Positions 10,901 through 20,242 of a DNA stretch of 64,000 bases are shown one piece after another. The stretch comes from Talaromyces rugulosus. Taxonomy: Eukaryota > Ascomycota > Eurotiomycetes > Eurotiales > Trichocomaceae. Under the pieces are notes generated by a model that saw only the letters and a program-made list of their open reading frames with translations, was not told where the DNA came from and made no database searches. Both the position numbers and the translations under genes were made by a program. How positions within the stretch are numbered: position 1 is the stretch's first letter; each line of letters opens with the position of its first letter. The stretch is from NCBI RefSeq assembly GCF_013368755.1, contig NC_049565.1, positions 3,968,001 through 4,032,000 of the forward strand, written 5' to 3'.

Positions 10901-12272
10901 AAACCGCCTCACTAAAGACGTTGAGATCATGGACCAGTCGCTGCCGGGCTTCGCCATCAGCGGGCTGCAGCTCGTCGCGTCCATGGGCATGGTGATCGTG
11001 CTGATCTCGACTGTCGTGCCAGCGTTCCTTGTAGCAGCCATGTTCATCTGCGTGGCGTACTACTTGGTGACGGTCGTGTACATCAACGGCGCGCGCGACC
11101 TGAAGCGCATCGAATCCGTGCAGCGCTCGCCGCTCTATCAGCACTTTTCCGAGAGCCTGGCAGGGTGCGTGAGCCTGCGCGCCTACGCACACGCCACGGC
11201 CAGCTTCACGCTTCAGAATCGAGAGTTGGTCGATGCCATCAACCAGTCATTTCTACTGCAGTGGGCGACACAGGCGTGGTTGACGTTTCGCATTGACGTG
11301 CTCAGCTCGCTCGTGTCGTTTTTCACCGGCGTGTTTGTGCTGCTGAACTCGTCGCGCATCGAGCCCGGCAGCGCTGGCCTGGTGCTTACATTCGCCGCCA
11401 GCTTCACGGAGAACGTCATGTGGTTTGTGCAGGTGTACAGCATCGTGCAGCGCAATCTCAACTCGGTCGAGCGCATTCTCGAGTATGTCGGCGTCGAGCA
11501 GGAGGAAGAGAAGAAGGACAGACGCATCTACGACCTGCCGAGCCCGTGGCCGACAGAGGGCCGAGTGAGCTTCCACAGCTTCTCAGCCCGCTACGCACAC
11601 GATCTTGACCTGGTCTTGGACGAAGTCAACTTCGAAGTCCCGCCGGGCCAGCGCGTGGCTGTCGTTGGGCGAACGGGAGCCGGCAAAAGCTCGCTCGCGC
11701 TGGCGTTGATTCGAGCACTGCGCGCCGAAACTGGACGCATTGAGATTGACGGCGTCGATATTCGCTCGGTGGGCCTGGAGCAGCTGCGCCAGGCGATCAC
11801 GCTGGTGCCACAGGATCCGCAGCTGTTCGAGGGTACGATCCGTGACAACTTGGATCCGCTGCGAGTGCACAGCGACGCAGAACTGGGCTCGCTACTGCGC
11901 GATGTGCGTCTCGGCCAGGCGACAGACAGCTATCTAGACCAAGCAGCCACAACGCTGTCGCGCGGTCAGCGGCAGCTGCTGTGTATTGTGCGCGGGCTGC
12001 TGCGCAAAACGCGCATTGTGGTGCTCGACGAAGCGACGGCGTCGGTGGACCACGACACGGACGCGGCCATCCAGGAGACGCTCAGGATCAGCATGGCCCA
12101 GGGCACGACGGTGCTGACGATTGCCCACCGGTTGCACACGATTGCGGATTACGATAGGATTGTGGTGCTGGATGGAGGGCGAGTCGTCGAGGAGGGCCCT
12201 GTCGTGGAGCTGCTGGAGCGGCGCGCTGTGTTTTGGCGGTTGTCCGAGGAGGCCGGTTACCGGCCTGGATAA
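7959..12272 (+). CDS. ABC transporter, ABCC (MRP-like) exporter
   Basis: A 1437-aa full-size ATP-driven exporter of the ABCC family, likely at the plasma or vacuolar membrane, moving drugs, conjugates or the neighbouring NRPS product. After an N-terminal membrane region come TMD1, NBD1 (Walker A GPSGAGKSS near residue 621, signature LSGGQ near 723, Walker B ending LLDD), TMD2, and NBD2 (Walker A GRTGAGKSS near 1237, signature LSRGQ near 1332, Walker B ending VLDEATASVD). NBD1 has Asp where the catalytic Glu normally sits, as in many ABCC proteins, so site 1 is probably degenerate; NBD2 keeps the Glu. No intron. GC-rich third positions contrast with the AT-rich flanks. It sits between the NRPS and a second transporter on the same strand, which suggests an export or self-protection role; the substrate is inference. 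Confidence 0.93.
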   Translation: MAQCSIWGNGHVSSCVSETLPPSTCLASGLIILGIYKLYPRKVNIQRSPRYITVLSPLVTKLEVLGLFAENVLSLVRGYQSDAILSTASPSAYLLLLVLLRLSSRFGSLPTLQSHSAALYTLQCIFCAVTAHTQVVTSAEGPLVLTTLIQSAVFAVLSLFHLTSTRRPMDDNDAADDLRKDITASFLSRMSFSWLDELVWKAFRATLEVPDLYPLSAEQKSDAIAREFSLMPTASLLRRLWHFIKYDILAQGCWAAVNSVAVYIAPALIRVFLTHLKAADEAAWLCVGGFLAGGVLVGTADCQCEWTGRQTTAKVRAVLVNEIYTKVLQKRIAGSAGEEDAVASDGGIFNLMSIDAENVSAVSGDLHFVWVTFPVQTGIGTWLLYRLLGISGVLGVLAMVLLLPLNFLVARRMMAVQAQVLTASDKRIHATNDVLNNLRTIKYSAWVRPFMERVLSKRAAEITELRARCIWWSVNMTTFHALPFIVTMITLFLYTVVWGGSLGTSTAFPALAIFGIIRIPLDRMASSVSFIMRAYVSLARIESFLLERETGKYQQLGASDSDSGRVGFENATLSWPNNAVTSTSADDTFREDIPLTAIHASPFRLENLNISFQTNALNIVCGPSGAGKSSLLLSLLGEMDLLHGHVFLPHDENPSTFSSLSDTTAYCPQDPWIMNRSIRANILMDQPFDGRRYERVLHATELQPDLAALGHGDLALAGEGGRRLSGGQKQRIALARALYSPSKCVLLDDCLSAVDAHTANHVFFHGIKGPLMRGRTCILATHAVQLVTPHCEHLVVLDEGRVVGQGTPEEVMSKGLVAGEHADTDSARAHIESATPEYNVESTDKPDDVDSQITHTETKAEGKVTWAVFRTYLTTMGKQSYWILVLLMFGAQQIAALGTNLWVKQWAFEYDQESAPKPDALYYVAVYAAIFLSYVLITFVRDLVTLYGSLRASTTIYSNLLSAILNATPLFFDRTPLGQITNRLTKDVEIMDQSLPGFAISGLQLVASMGMVIVLISTVVPAFLVAAMFICVAYYLVTVVYINGARDLKRIESVQRSPLYQHFSESLAGCVSLRAYAHATASFTLQNRELVDAINQSFLLQWATQAWLTFRIDVLSSLVSFFTGVFVLLNSSRIEPGSAGLVLTFAASFTENVMWFVQVYSIVQRNLNSVERILEYVGVEQEEEKKDRRIYDLPSPWPTEGRVSFHSFSARYAHDLDLVLDEVNFEVPPGQRVAVVGRTGAGKSSLALALIRALRAETGRIEIDGVDIRSVGLEQLRQAITLVPQDPQLFEGTIRDNLDPLRVHSDAELGSLLRDVRLGQATDSYLDQAATTLSRGQRQLLCIVRGLLRKTRIVVLDEATASVDHDTDAAIQETLRISMAQGTTVLTIAHRLHTIADYDRIVVLDGGRVVEEGPVVELLERRAVFWRLSEEAGYRPG

Positions 12273-13149
12273 AATTGAAGATATAAAATGGTCATTAGCA
12301 TGAAAGAGTCTTCAATGTTTAGTTGTAAACGTCTGTATAAATAATAAATGTTTTTTTTTTTAATATAACTATATAGTTACTGAAATGATAATTGCCCAGA
12401 CAGGGACTAAGCCAAAAAGGGGTTTTCGAGAGAATTAAGAAACATAGATATCTATTCATCACAGAGTATTTACAACTTCATTTTTGGATTCATACATGAT
12501 TATTGCATGTACTCGGTATGTGAGAAGATGATGGCAATTATTAGTGTACTATTATTAATATCCATAATCAGAACCAACATTGAATGGATAATATCCAACA
12601 TTGAACCAACCCACAAAGGTTTTAGTCAACAGCAACAGGTGGCTAACCCTAAAATATAAACATGGGGTTCGTATTTTTGGTGAAATGGTAAAACCGAATA
12701 CGGGTATATTATGTTCCGTACGGACGTACCGCAGGTGTCAGACTAAAGTTTGGTGGCTTGGCAATCAAGGGCGGTGAAATCCTGATGTTTTATATACTCC
12801 GTACGCTTTATATACACAACTTATACGTGACATTTCTAACCATAAACCCTAGAAAAATCATTCCACGTATCCCTAATCTTCCCTAAAATTAAGCATAATA
12901 AAATTAAAAGCTCGCGTCTAAAATTGCCAACTTTTTTCTGCCATGTTGGCTGCCAAACCACCACGATTCTAGTCTACACGAGACACCCACCGAGCTATAA
13001 GTTCAATTGTAACCCGACTCCGCACTAGTAAGCAGCGGTATTGTTAGTTCTAAGTAGGGCCTAGGCCAAGTTATAACCTTCACCTTCGCAATCTTCCCAG
13101 ACTTGCATCTTTATCCAGTAAACCAGATGTCTTGACGGAAGTGGCTGCG
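12273..13149. other. Intergenic region between two transporter genes
   Basis: AT-rich, no coding frame that I trust. It contains a palindrome-like CCGTACGGACGTACC near 12717 and ATACTCCGTACG near 12796, which resembles the box near 7073. Confidence 0.5.
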
Positions 13150-14708
13150 ATGGAAGAGCAGCAGCGCCCTCACCCCGCGCTGTCAACCATTGGCTTCGGA
13201 GGGTGAATACTCCTCTTACCCAACATTTGTAGCATAAAGGACACGTGCTGATGGCAATTGAGTAGCACCCAAGCCGTTTTCTCGCTCCTCTCATCGCAAG
13301 CAGTTGTAGGTGCAATTCTGTAAAAACAATATATTTCAATTGATGCGCATGCGTGTTGACTGATCAGATCCATTTCACAGCTCTCGGTCTCCATCCCGCG
13401 GAAATCACAACCGTACTGTTATCCGGCCCAGTATGCGGCCTGATCTTCCAGCCCTTCTTTGGCAGCAGGAGTGACCGCCATCAATCGCGCTGGGGACGCC
13501 GACGGCCATTTATAGTCTGTGGCAGCCTGGCCCTGATTGCCTCGATGTTCCTCCTCGCCTGGGCGGATGACATAGTCGCAGCCCTGATGCCGCGGTCCGA
13601 ACACCGGCGGGCTGTTCTCGTCGCGCTCACCGCACTGCTCGCCTTTTCCATTTTCACCGCTATCCAGGCTGTGCAGGTTGGCCTGCGAGCGATCGTGACG
13701 GACAACAGCAATAACATTGCCGAGCAGACCGAGCAGAATGCGTGGGCCGGTCGACATATCACCGCGGCAGCGGTCTTGGGCACGGCTGCAGTGTTCGTTG
13801 ACTATGGTGGTGGGTTTGTTGGTGCTAGTCTGCTTGTGTCAGCGTACCTGGCCGTTACGATTCTGTTGACGTGCTGGATCAATAGCGAACAGCCGATGGA
13901 CACGCATGATCGAGCGCCGGTGCACAAAGTGATTCGCGAGGTCTCGCCGCAGATCAGGGCGGTTTTGATTGTACAGTTCTTTTCCTGGATGGGCTGGTTC
14001 CCATTCCTGTATTATGCCGTAACGTATGTATCTGTGATCGATCCTTCTCTGGCCACGCTCGCCTGCTGACTTGGGAATAGATATGTGAACAGTCTCGGTA
14101 GGTTGTCTTCCGCATATATCTGATGTCAATAATTGTAGTCTCATGTTTGTTTCTTAGCAGCTCCCGACAGCCGCATCGGGCACGTGACGCCATTGGCCTA
14201 TTCGACCGTCTCCTTCCTGGTGTCGATGCTTCTGCCACGCAACTACGCCAACAGCAGGATCAGCAAACGCACGCTCTGGGCCTCGTCGCACGCCATATTT
14301 TCTCTGGTCATGCTCGGCACCCTTGCTGTCCGCTCGGCGCTGGGCACAGTCATCCTCTTCTCGGTCGTCGGTATCAGCTGGGCGATCAGTTGTCAGATGC
14401 CGCATTCCCTGATCGGCGACGAACTGGTACGCCTGCATAGAGAAGAGAAACAGCTGGCAGACAGCCAGGGCGTGATCCACGGCATTCACAACGTGGCTAT
14501 ATGTCTGCCGCAAATAGTCGCTATGCTTGCCATGGGCCTGATGTGGATGGCTTTTGAGAGTGTTGCGGTGGATTGGGTGCTGCGTCTAAGTGGTGTGTCC
14601 GCGCTGCTTGCAATGGGATTTGCGATGAGGCTGGAGCGTGAAGGACGTGTGGAAGACGTCAGTATGGGTCTGCTTGAAGGGGTGGATATGGAGGAGTTGG
14701 ATCTGTAA
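13150..14708 (+). CDS. GPH/sucrose-transporter-type MFS permease, 5 exons
   Basis: Model: exons 13150-13202, 13266-13309, 13381-14023, 14081-14097 and 14161-14708, all in phase, about 434 aa. The usual view from 13353 has no ATG; splicing two short upstream exons gives an ATG and supplies TM1 (GFGGTQAVFS, then ALGLHPAEI). The next loop carries FGSRSDRHQSRWGRRRPFI, matching the GxxSDRxxxxxGRRRP loop of glycoside-pentoside-hexuronide/sucrose symporters; the second half has SLIGDEL and GVIHGIHNVAICLPQ, also typical. The fourth exon is only 17 nt. The last acceptor could be at 14157 or 14160, one residue apart. Likely proton-coupled uptake or efflux of a sugar or glycoside-like molecule at the plasma membrane. 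Its place beside an NRPS and an ABC exporter suggests a cluster transporter. At 434 aa it is shorter than plant sucrose transporters (about 500), with short loops. Confidence 0.8.
14081..14097 (+). other. 17-nt micro-exon of the GPH transporter gene
   Basis: Flanked by an intron ending in CTGACTTGGGAATAG and one starting GTAGGT. It completes a Thr codon, then encodes Tyr-Val-Asn-Ser-Leu and one base of the next codon. Skipping it shifts the frame, so it is needed for the second half of the protein. Confidence 0.75.
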
Positions 14709-15177
14709 ATCGTTCTGCCACCATTCTTGGATAAATACAGAATATTATATCATTGTTTCAATGGACATCTGGAGAAGCACCACCAAAAAAAACCTGGTAC
14801 TAATCGGCCAGTGGGCTGTAGTGACTGTAACGACAGTCTTGAATATATAAAATACATCGACAACAATATATGTATAAATTAGTTGATATCTATCATTGAT
14901 ATACATAGGTATTACCAACTGATACACAGTATCAAAGGTTAAAAACGCTCATTCATTCATAATTCATCAGTTGATAGAATCGAAAGCATGTGGTCCACAA
15001 TTGAAATCCCTCCAGCGACGTAGCCGATCTGACTGAATCTGGTATTCGTAAAACCGGCGCTGAATAATTGGGGCACCAGGCGTACCCTTCTGCATCCAAA
15101 CTGTTCTGGTCTTCGAGGAGTGTCTTGCGGAAATTATCTTGTGTAGTTCCATCTCTCGCAATCTCTCCAACCCCCCT
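14709..15177. other. Intergenic, with a possible decayed frame on the - strand
   Basis: Between the transporter and the decayed locus. A - strand frame (14967-15170) reads Arg-rich protein-like sequence (ends RRWRDFNCGPHAFDSI) directly downstream of the pseudogene stop and may be another piece of it. The rest is AT-rich. Confidence 0.35.
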
Positions 15178-15601
15178 TTAAATATCCATGCCCGTTCTGG
15201 CGCTTGTGAATAACCTCATAAATAAGCCTCTAAAGACTCCATCGGGGGTGTTGTTCGCTGCCATTACCTCGCTGCGCTGTTTGAACCGCTGTTCTGTTTC
15301 CTCGGCTGCGCGTATTTTCGAGAAGAGGTCTTTTGCAGCCTCCTGGTTCTGCCATGTTTCAAAATCACCCTGGAACTGCGAAAACGAAAACGAAAACGAA
15401 ATATCCGGGGATATGGGGGCGTCGGATAGATTATCTAAATAAATGTTAGATAGTTAGAAAAACAAAAAAGAAAGCGTGTCAACTCACTTCCTTCTGGACG
15501 GAAATAGGGCCATTGGTGCCAAGTCTGAAGATTTCAATGTCTCCTTTAACACGGTGGTCTACTTGATGACGAATACCAGCTGGACAAACGACCGGCCGCC
15601 A
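15178..15601 (-). pseudogene. Decayed two-exon gene remnant, unknown function
   Basis: Two coding-like blocks join cleanly across an intron at 15376-15487 (GTGAGT donor, TTTTCGCAG acceptor, phase 0). The upstream block includes DIEIFRLGTNGPISVQKE; the downstream block has FQGDFETWQNQEAAKDLFSKI and ends at TAA 15178. Further upstream the coding sense continues only by changing frame: one frame has a TAA at 15602 and the other (SNGGRSFVQLVFVIK) stops at the exon edge. No ATG starts the readable frame. I do not recognise the family. A missed intron could rescue it, but none I tried kept phase. Confidence 0.4.
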
Positions 15602-16112
15602 TTAGATTTGGTCTTTAGAAAGTCCGTTCCGAGGTACGGAGACAGAAGGTTGCTTTTCAGCAGTAGGCTTGGGAGAGACAGTTGGACTTTTGGGAGAGGG
15701 GCGTGTGGGAGAGAGATAATAATAAAAAAGAACAAAGAAAAAAGAAAAAAGAAAACAAACTCGATTATATCAACCCCACTCATCGGTGACTTGTAACATC
15801 TAAAGTACTCTTACTCAACATGACCTTATTAACTGGCTTGCAGGCCTGCGGGCACGTCAAATTGGTGCGTGTAGGCTTTATTGGCCTCACTGATCGGCCT
15901 GTAGGCATAATATCAAAAATACATGTCATTTATGTGTAAAGTAATACAGGGGTTATTGGTTTGTCCAGTCTAACCTATGTTCATAACAGTGAGCGAGCTG
16001 GCCTACTGCATGTAATCCCAACTGTCAGAATCTATCAATCCGTGATTGAGTTCCTTGCCGTTGGTTCTTCTTGTGTTGAATAGATACCTATCTTCCACAC
16101 GCTCATATATTC
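15602..16112. other. Intergenic region
   Basis: Starts with a purine-rich stretch (GAAAAAAG repeats near 15725-15755) that on the - strand is a long pyrimidine tract, possibly an intron of the decayed gene. The rest shows no gene. Confidence 0.4.
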
Positions 16113-16631
16113 ATGTCCATGGATCTTTCCCAACTTCCAGACATATCTGGCCTGCTTGTCACGCCGGATAACCCCGCGCGAGATGATCTTGAAGGAATGG
16201 ACTACGCGCGATGTGCAGCTTTGCACAACTATTTGGTTCGCTATACTTGGCTTGCTGATGGCCGTGATCTGGCAACTCTGAATGGCAACAACGGCACCAG
16301 CACTTTTTTCACTGCCCACAGTGATGAAGCCGAGGCTCTTCGTCCAAGGCTTCACCCGTCGCTGGCTGCATTTTTTGATGCCGCTATGGAACCTCTTCTT
16401 GGTGATGACCCTGATAATCCACGCCCCCCATTCTTCACTTTTGCGTTGGGAATCTCCACACCAGACCTACTTTTTGAGGAATTCACAAGCAGCTCTGGGT
16501 TCGTGATTTTCGACAGAACTCTTAGCATGTTAGCTACTAACCAAAAGCCTTCGGCTGTTTGGTCAGTCCTTATTATCCAACAAGAACTTCCACTCTTGCT
16601 ATTCCGTCTCGAGGAAGGTGACATGTCTTAA
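16113..16631 (+). CDS. Hypothetical protein, 172 aa
   Basis: A single uninterrupted frame with ATG at 16113 and balanced composition. The N-terminal half is polar and acidic (DISGLL, NPARDDLEGMDYARC), the middle is Ala/Pro rich (LHPSLAAFFDAAMEPLLGDD) and the C-terminal part is hydrophobic without a clear membrane helix. There is no signal peptide and no motif I recognise. Its stop overlaps the stop of the next gene on the other strand, so the two are tail to tail. It may be a lineage-specific gene or the surviving piece of a longer one. Confidence 0.5.
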   Translation: MSMDLSQLPDISGLLVTPDNPARDDLEGMDYARCAALHNYLVRYTWLADGRDLATLNGNNGTSTFFTAHSDEAEALRPRLHPSLAAFFDAAMEPLLGDDPDNPRPPFFTFALGISTPDLLFEEFTSSSGFVIFDRTLSMLATNQKPSAVWSVLIIQQELPLLLFRLEEGDMS

Positions 16632-16909
16632 TCAAACAGAGGCCGAAACCTCTTGGATGCAGCATCGCTTGTCGAGCAAGCCCGAGCCCGCTTCGTCGGA
16701 CTCATCGAAGGTTCAGCCATTGCCTCTGCGTCTTCGTCGGGTGCCCTCTTCAATGGACTATCTGCCTGTACATCGAAACATTGCGTCTTGACTTCTGGGT
16801 CACGGTGGTATAGGTCTTGAAGCATCCATAGCTTCTCGGCAATGTTATGAGGAACCGCCGGACGACGGATGTTTCCTAAAGCCACAAAGGCTCGTCGAAT
16901 GGCGGCCAT
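16628..16909 (-). CDS. Hypothetical protein, 93 aa
   Basis: The first in-frame ATG is at 16909 (MAAIRRAFVALGNIRRP). The frame stays open upstream to 16957 without another ATG. A GTATGT donor about 80 bases further upstream (near 16986) hints at a 5' UTR intron or an extra upstream exon. The first 45 residues look helical (HNIAEKLWMLQDLYHRDPEV). The C-terminal half is basic and Ser/Ala rich (SPTKRARACSTSDAASKRFRP), like a nuclear localisation or phosphorylated tail. No family recognised. It converges on the 172-aa gene with a 4-base stop overlap. Confidence 0.5.
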   Translation of the reverse strand: MAAIRRAFVALGNIRRPAVPHNIAEKLWMLQDLYHRDPEVKTQCFDVQADSPLKRAPDEDAEAMAEPSMSPTKRARACSTSDAASKRFRPLFD

Positions 16910-17680
16910 CGGTGTATTCCGATATGAATATGCGGGTTGGGACAAGGTCAAGTTCACCCTGCTGCTCGAACTAAACTAAAACATACCTGTACGTTGAATC
17001 TGGAAGGTACAGTCCTGTCGAGGAAAGACCGGACTGGAGGAGTCACGGTTTTTCACGTGTTATTTCGTCAACCTTCACTGATTATTATCTATCAATTGAC
17101 GAATTAGTAAATTCAAATGAATCAAACGGAGACTCAAAAAAATAAGAGCGTTTTATGAGTATATCTTTACTCGTCAATATCCCAAGTATGTGTGAGACCG
17201 AAGAACTTCAAGTTGTATACGTTCATTATTGGATGACTTGGCTTTGTAGTCTATATATTCTTAGCTGTCAGATAATCAGTGCAAAAATAGATCTGTTTGG
17301 TGTAAGTTTATGTAATATATACTTCATTGACTATTTCATGGTACACATAACGGCGTCGACACCACATGCAGTGTCGTCAACATTGCCAAGACAGTCTAGA
17401 CCGACATCTACTAGTACAGATTAAGATTAGTTTACAAGATGTAATGCATCATACTTGTGAGATGTATAGATTTGTACTTGTCACTGCCTGGGCCATCCCG
17501 CTACCTTAGGTCACTATCTATCAATTGATGTGATGTCCACTTCGGCGAAGCATTGGCCAGTACTACTCTCGGTTACCTCGTTGCCTCAGGCCACCAGGAT
17601 CGTTATATCCACGAGGACCGTCACACTAAGGAATAAGAAGACATATAAATGAGCAAAGTTTGTCGATATTAATCTGCTAG
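16910..17680. other. Intergenic region
   Basis: AT-rich. It has two copies of TATCAATTGA(C/T) near 17089 and 17518. No convincing gene; a frame at 17155-17424 has poor composition. Confidence 0.45.
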
Positions 17681-20242
17681 TTACAGCCCACTTGAACTCG
17701 GCTCGGTCCAGTTAATCTCAGAAAGGCCTTTCCGACCCTGGTTGCCTCTCTTAGTCTTTGACTGGCTCCAGCTTTGTCTTAGAAGAGACTTCAGGTTGCT
17801 AACAGACTTTGTAAGGCGAGCAGACGTTGCCAGCTTTGAAGAGAATAGAGCTACCATGCCTTCCTTTCTTGACTTGGCTAGTTTGAATAGAGCTTCTTTA
17901 AACTCATACTCATTAAGCCCTGCTTCAAGGGCTCCCCATGCTAAATAAAAACATGGTTTCATGTACCAATAACCACTAGGTGTCCTATCAAATACACCAG
18001 AGTGAAGGACAAGATACCCCCACTGTCTCATAATGGTTCCACGGGGATGGTTGGTAATTGGGCCCCATTTATCAATAGGGGGGAGCTTGTAAAAATCCAT
18101 CGCGCGAGCATAGTTGTTAGCTTCGTCATTCATACGAAGGCGATGAATGAGAGAAGTTCTCAAGCCTAACAGTATCCTGCTATCTTTTGTTCCACCTTTG
18201 AACTCACGAATCAACCTTTCGAGCATCTTTTGATCGTGCAAGTGAAGCCATGGGTTTGTTCCCATAAATTCATGAATGAGAAACTTGATGTTCGTTCGCG
18301 AAGTAAGACCTCGGCTAGTGCCGCCATATCCACCTGTTGCCGTTGGATACTCGGGATCAAGGATGCCAGGATGCCTGGCATTCCATGCCAAAATATCCGG
18401 ATGGTTGTCATCAATAAACGTAGCATTGAATTGCTTTCTGTTGGTTTTGGGGTGAGGGTCGGAAGGCGGGATTTTTGTTAATGATGAATAATTTTTTTGA
18501 TACTCGTGTAGAGTATAACCAGTTCTTTTCCAGAATTTGGTTAGATCATTAGGATCTGTGAAGACAGGCTTTGAACCATAGTCTGTGATATTTTGGGGTA
18601 AGCAGAGTCGGAACATCTCTGCAATGATGGCATTTACCATCTGCTTGTACTGTCGCGAGGTATCGTTGTCCACGTCGGAAGGCAGGATCGAAGGCTCTTT
18701 CAAAAGTTCCGTCAAGGTTGCAGAAGAGAAAAGACCGCCACAATGCCGCTGTGAAAGTGACCATTCAAAACCAAAAGACTCTTCCTCACGTTGTGCCGCA
18801 GCTAACACAGTCAAATTTTGACACTGGAGCGGCTGTGTCTCAACCCAATGTCCGGAATAACAAGAAGTCATAAACATGGTCAAATGAGCCTTCGGATACT
18901 TTTGAAGAAGCTCAGAAATGTCAAGTCTGGAAACAGGCGGACTCTCATCTAATTGACCTTCTGATGATTCGCCGATTAAAAAGCCACCTTGTTCATTCTC
19001 TCCATGTGCAAATATCATCACCAGCACAGGGCCAGCATCTTTCTCAGCCTCTGCAAGTGCATGTTCGAGGCGGTTCATGAATAGGTTCCGTAACTCCAAG
19101 CCATGAGGAGATATTGTGACTTTTTGTCGAACAGCAGGGAGAAGATTCTCATCTAGCACGACAACTCTTTCTTCAAAAGGATCGCCATGAAGAAACCCAG
19201 TAACCCAACTCTTCTGGATTGGGAGATTATCATCTTCGGGCTCCCTGGTAGTGTTGTCACGCAGACAGTATTTCGAGACAATATATTCCGGATCCATACT
19301 GGTGATCCATTCTTGGCTTTTGCCCATTGAGTCAAGCACGTGCATCCATAAATTAAAGTCCGATACCATCCATCCATCCCCTATGGATGGACTTGCGATA
19401 TCTCTTGCAACACCCGAACCCGTCTCATCGACGCCGAGAACTGCAACCACGCGTGTTCTAGGATCGACATTAGGAGGCGCCCTTGTGTCTCTGGTAGGCA
19501 AATACATTGGTTGTTGGAAATGTCGAACTCTACAATCTGCCGCGTACTTGGAAATTTCTGATTCTTCTCCCATGCTCACTTTCGTGTCCCGTGGTTCATC
19601 GCTAGACTGTTCAAATAAGCGCTCTGCATCGCTGTGGTCGAGCTTCTGATCTTTCATGAGCTGCCGTATACAGTACTCTCTGCGGGCATCTTTTTCTGTT
19701 GGAGAACGGCCGGATACAAAGATCTCGCGAAGTTCATCTTTCGGAATCTCTTGCCACCGCCTCATTCTCGCGACGTTTGAATTGCAAAAGTTGCGACCCT
19801 GGGCGAATCCTATGAACTTTTCAAAATCACCCCGGATACGCGGAAGGTTGTAGACTAGTCCCACCTCTTTAGGGTCCATGAGGCAATAATAGGCATACTT
19901 GGCTATGTTTGTATTATCTGCTGAAAGTCCGGTGCGCTCCGCGATAGCATCTATGGTACCAATGATGCCAAGTCCTTGTTCAAGCAAGTCAGATGTTGTA
20001 TCCTGAGACCATCCGAGAGTGTATCTTATAATTGCTTTCTTTCCTTCGGCGTGAAAGGCGTTTGACTTGGATCGCTGTTGCATCCTTTCAATCACATGGA
20101 TGATGTTGTTTGGCGGAGTTGTATTGGCGAGTACATCGTCGATATCGCTCGGCAGTTCGGATAGTAATGTCTGCAGCGTTGCTTTTGCTTTCTCTCCAGC
20201 AGTTAAGTTTCTCCCCTTCTCTTTGCTCTTCCACAGAGGCAT
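17681..20242 (-). CDS. Caspase-like (clan CD) cysteine peptidase domain protein
   Basis: A single intronless 853-aa frame. The central region shows the hallmarks of the caspase/metacaspase/legumain fold: a hydrophobic strand ending in the catalytic His (VLVMIFAHGE, His413) followed by GGFLIG, then a second hydrophobic strand ending in the catalytic Cys (LTMFMTSCYSG, Cys461). The 48-residue spacing fits the family. The first 260 residues contain charged helical stretches (REYCIRQLMKDQKLDHSDAERLFEQ) and no recognised domain. The last 300 residues carry repeated Asn/His/Pro-rich segments (HPRGTIMRQWGYLVLHSG) and a basic C-terminus. No signal peptide, so probably intracellular. It is not an ordinary metacaspase, which would be about 400 aa with a Pro/Gln-rich prodomain. 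The dyad is seen directly; peptidase activity and any role in cell death or defence are inference. Confidence 0.7.
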   Translation of the reverse strand: MPLWKSKEKGRNLTAGEKAKATLQTLLSELPSDIDDVLANTTPPNNIIHVIERMQQRSKSNAFHAEGKKAIIRYTLGWSQDTTSDLLEQGLGIIGTIDAIAERTGLSADNTNIAKYAYYCLMDPKEVGLVYNLPRIRGDFEKFIGFAQGRNFCNSNVARMRRWQEIPKDELREIFVSGRSPTEKDARREYCIRQLMKDQKLDHSDAERLFEQSSDEPRDTKVSMGEESEISKYAADCRVRHFQQPMYLPTRDTRAPPNVDPRTRVVAVLGVDETGSGVARDIASPSIGDGWMVSDFNLWMHVLDSMGKSQEWITSMDPEYIVSKYCLRDNTTREPEDDNLPIQKSWVTGFLHGDPFEERVVVLDENLLPAVRQKVTISPHGLELRNLFMNRLEHALAEAEKDAGPVLVMIFAHGENEQGGFLIGESSEGQLDESPPVSRLDISELLQKYPKAHLTMFMTSCYSGHWVETQPLQCQNLTVLAAAQREEESFGFEWSLSQRHCGGLFSSATLTELLKEPSILPSDVDNDTSRQYKQMVNAIIAEMFRLCLPQNITDYGSKPVFTDPNDLTKFWKRTGYTLHEYQKNYSSLTKIPPSDPHPKTNRKQFNATFIDDNHPDILAWNARHPGILDPEYPTATGGYGGTSRGLTSRTNIKFLIHEFMGTNPWLHLHDQKMLERLIREFKGGTKDSRILLGLRTSLIHRLRMNDEANNYARAMDFYKLPPIDKWGPITNHPRGTIMRQWGYLVLHSGVFDRTPSGYWYMKPCFYLAWGALEAGLNEYEFKEALFKLAKSRKEGMVALFSSKLATSARLTKSVSNLKSLLRQSWSQSKTKRGNQGRKGLSEINWTEPSSSGL

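Noticed and set aside
10482..11192. 236-codon - strand frame inside the ABC transporter
   Set aside because: Antisense shadow of TMD2/NBD2 caused by strong codon bias.
13353..14069. 5'-truncated pseudogene reading of the GPH transporter
   Set aside because: Two short upstream exons join in phase and restore a normal start and first membrane helix.
17155..17424. 89-codon + strand frame
   Set aside because: AT-rich, no ATG context or domain, composition like spacer DNA.
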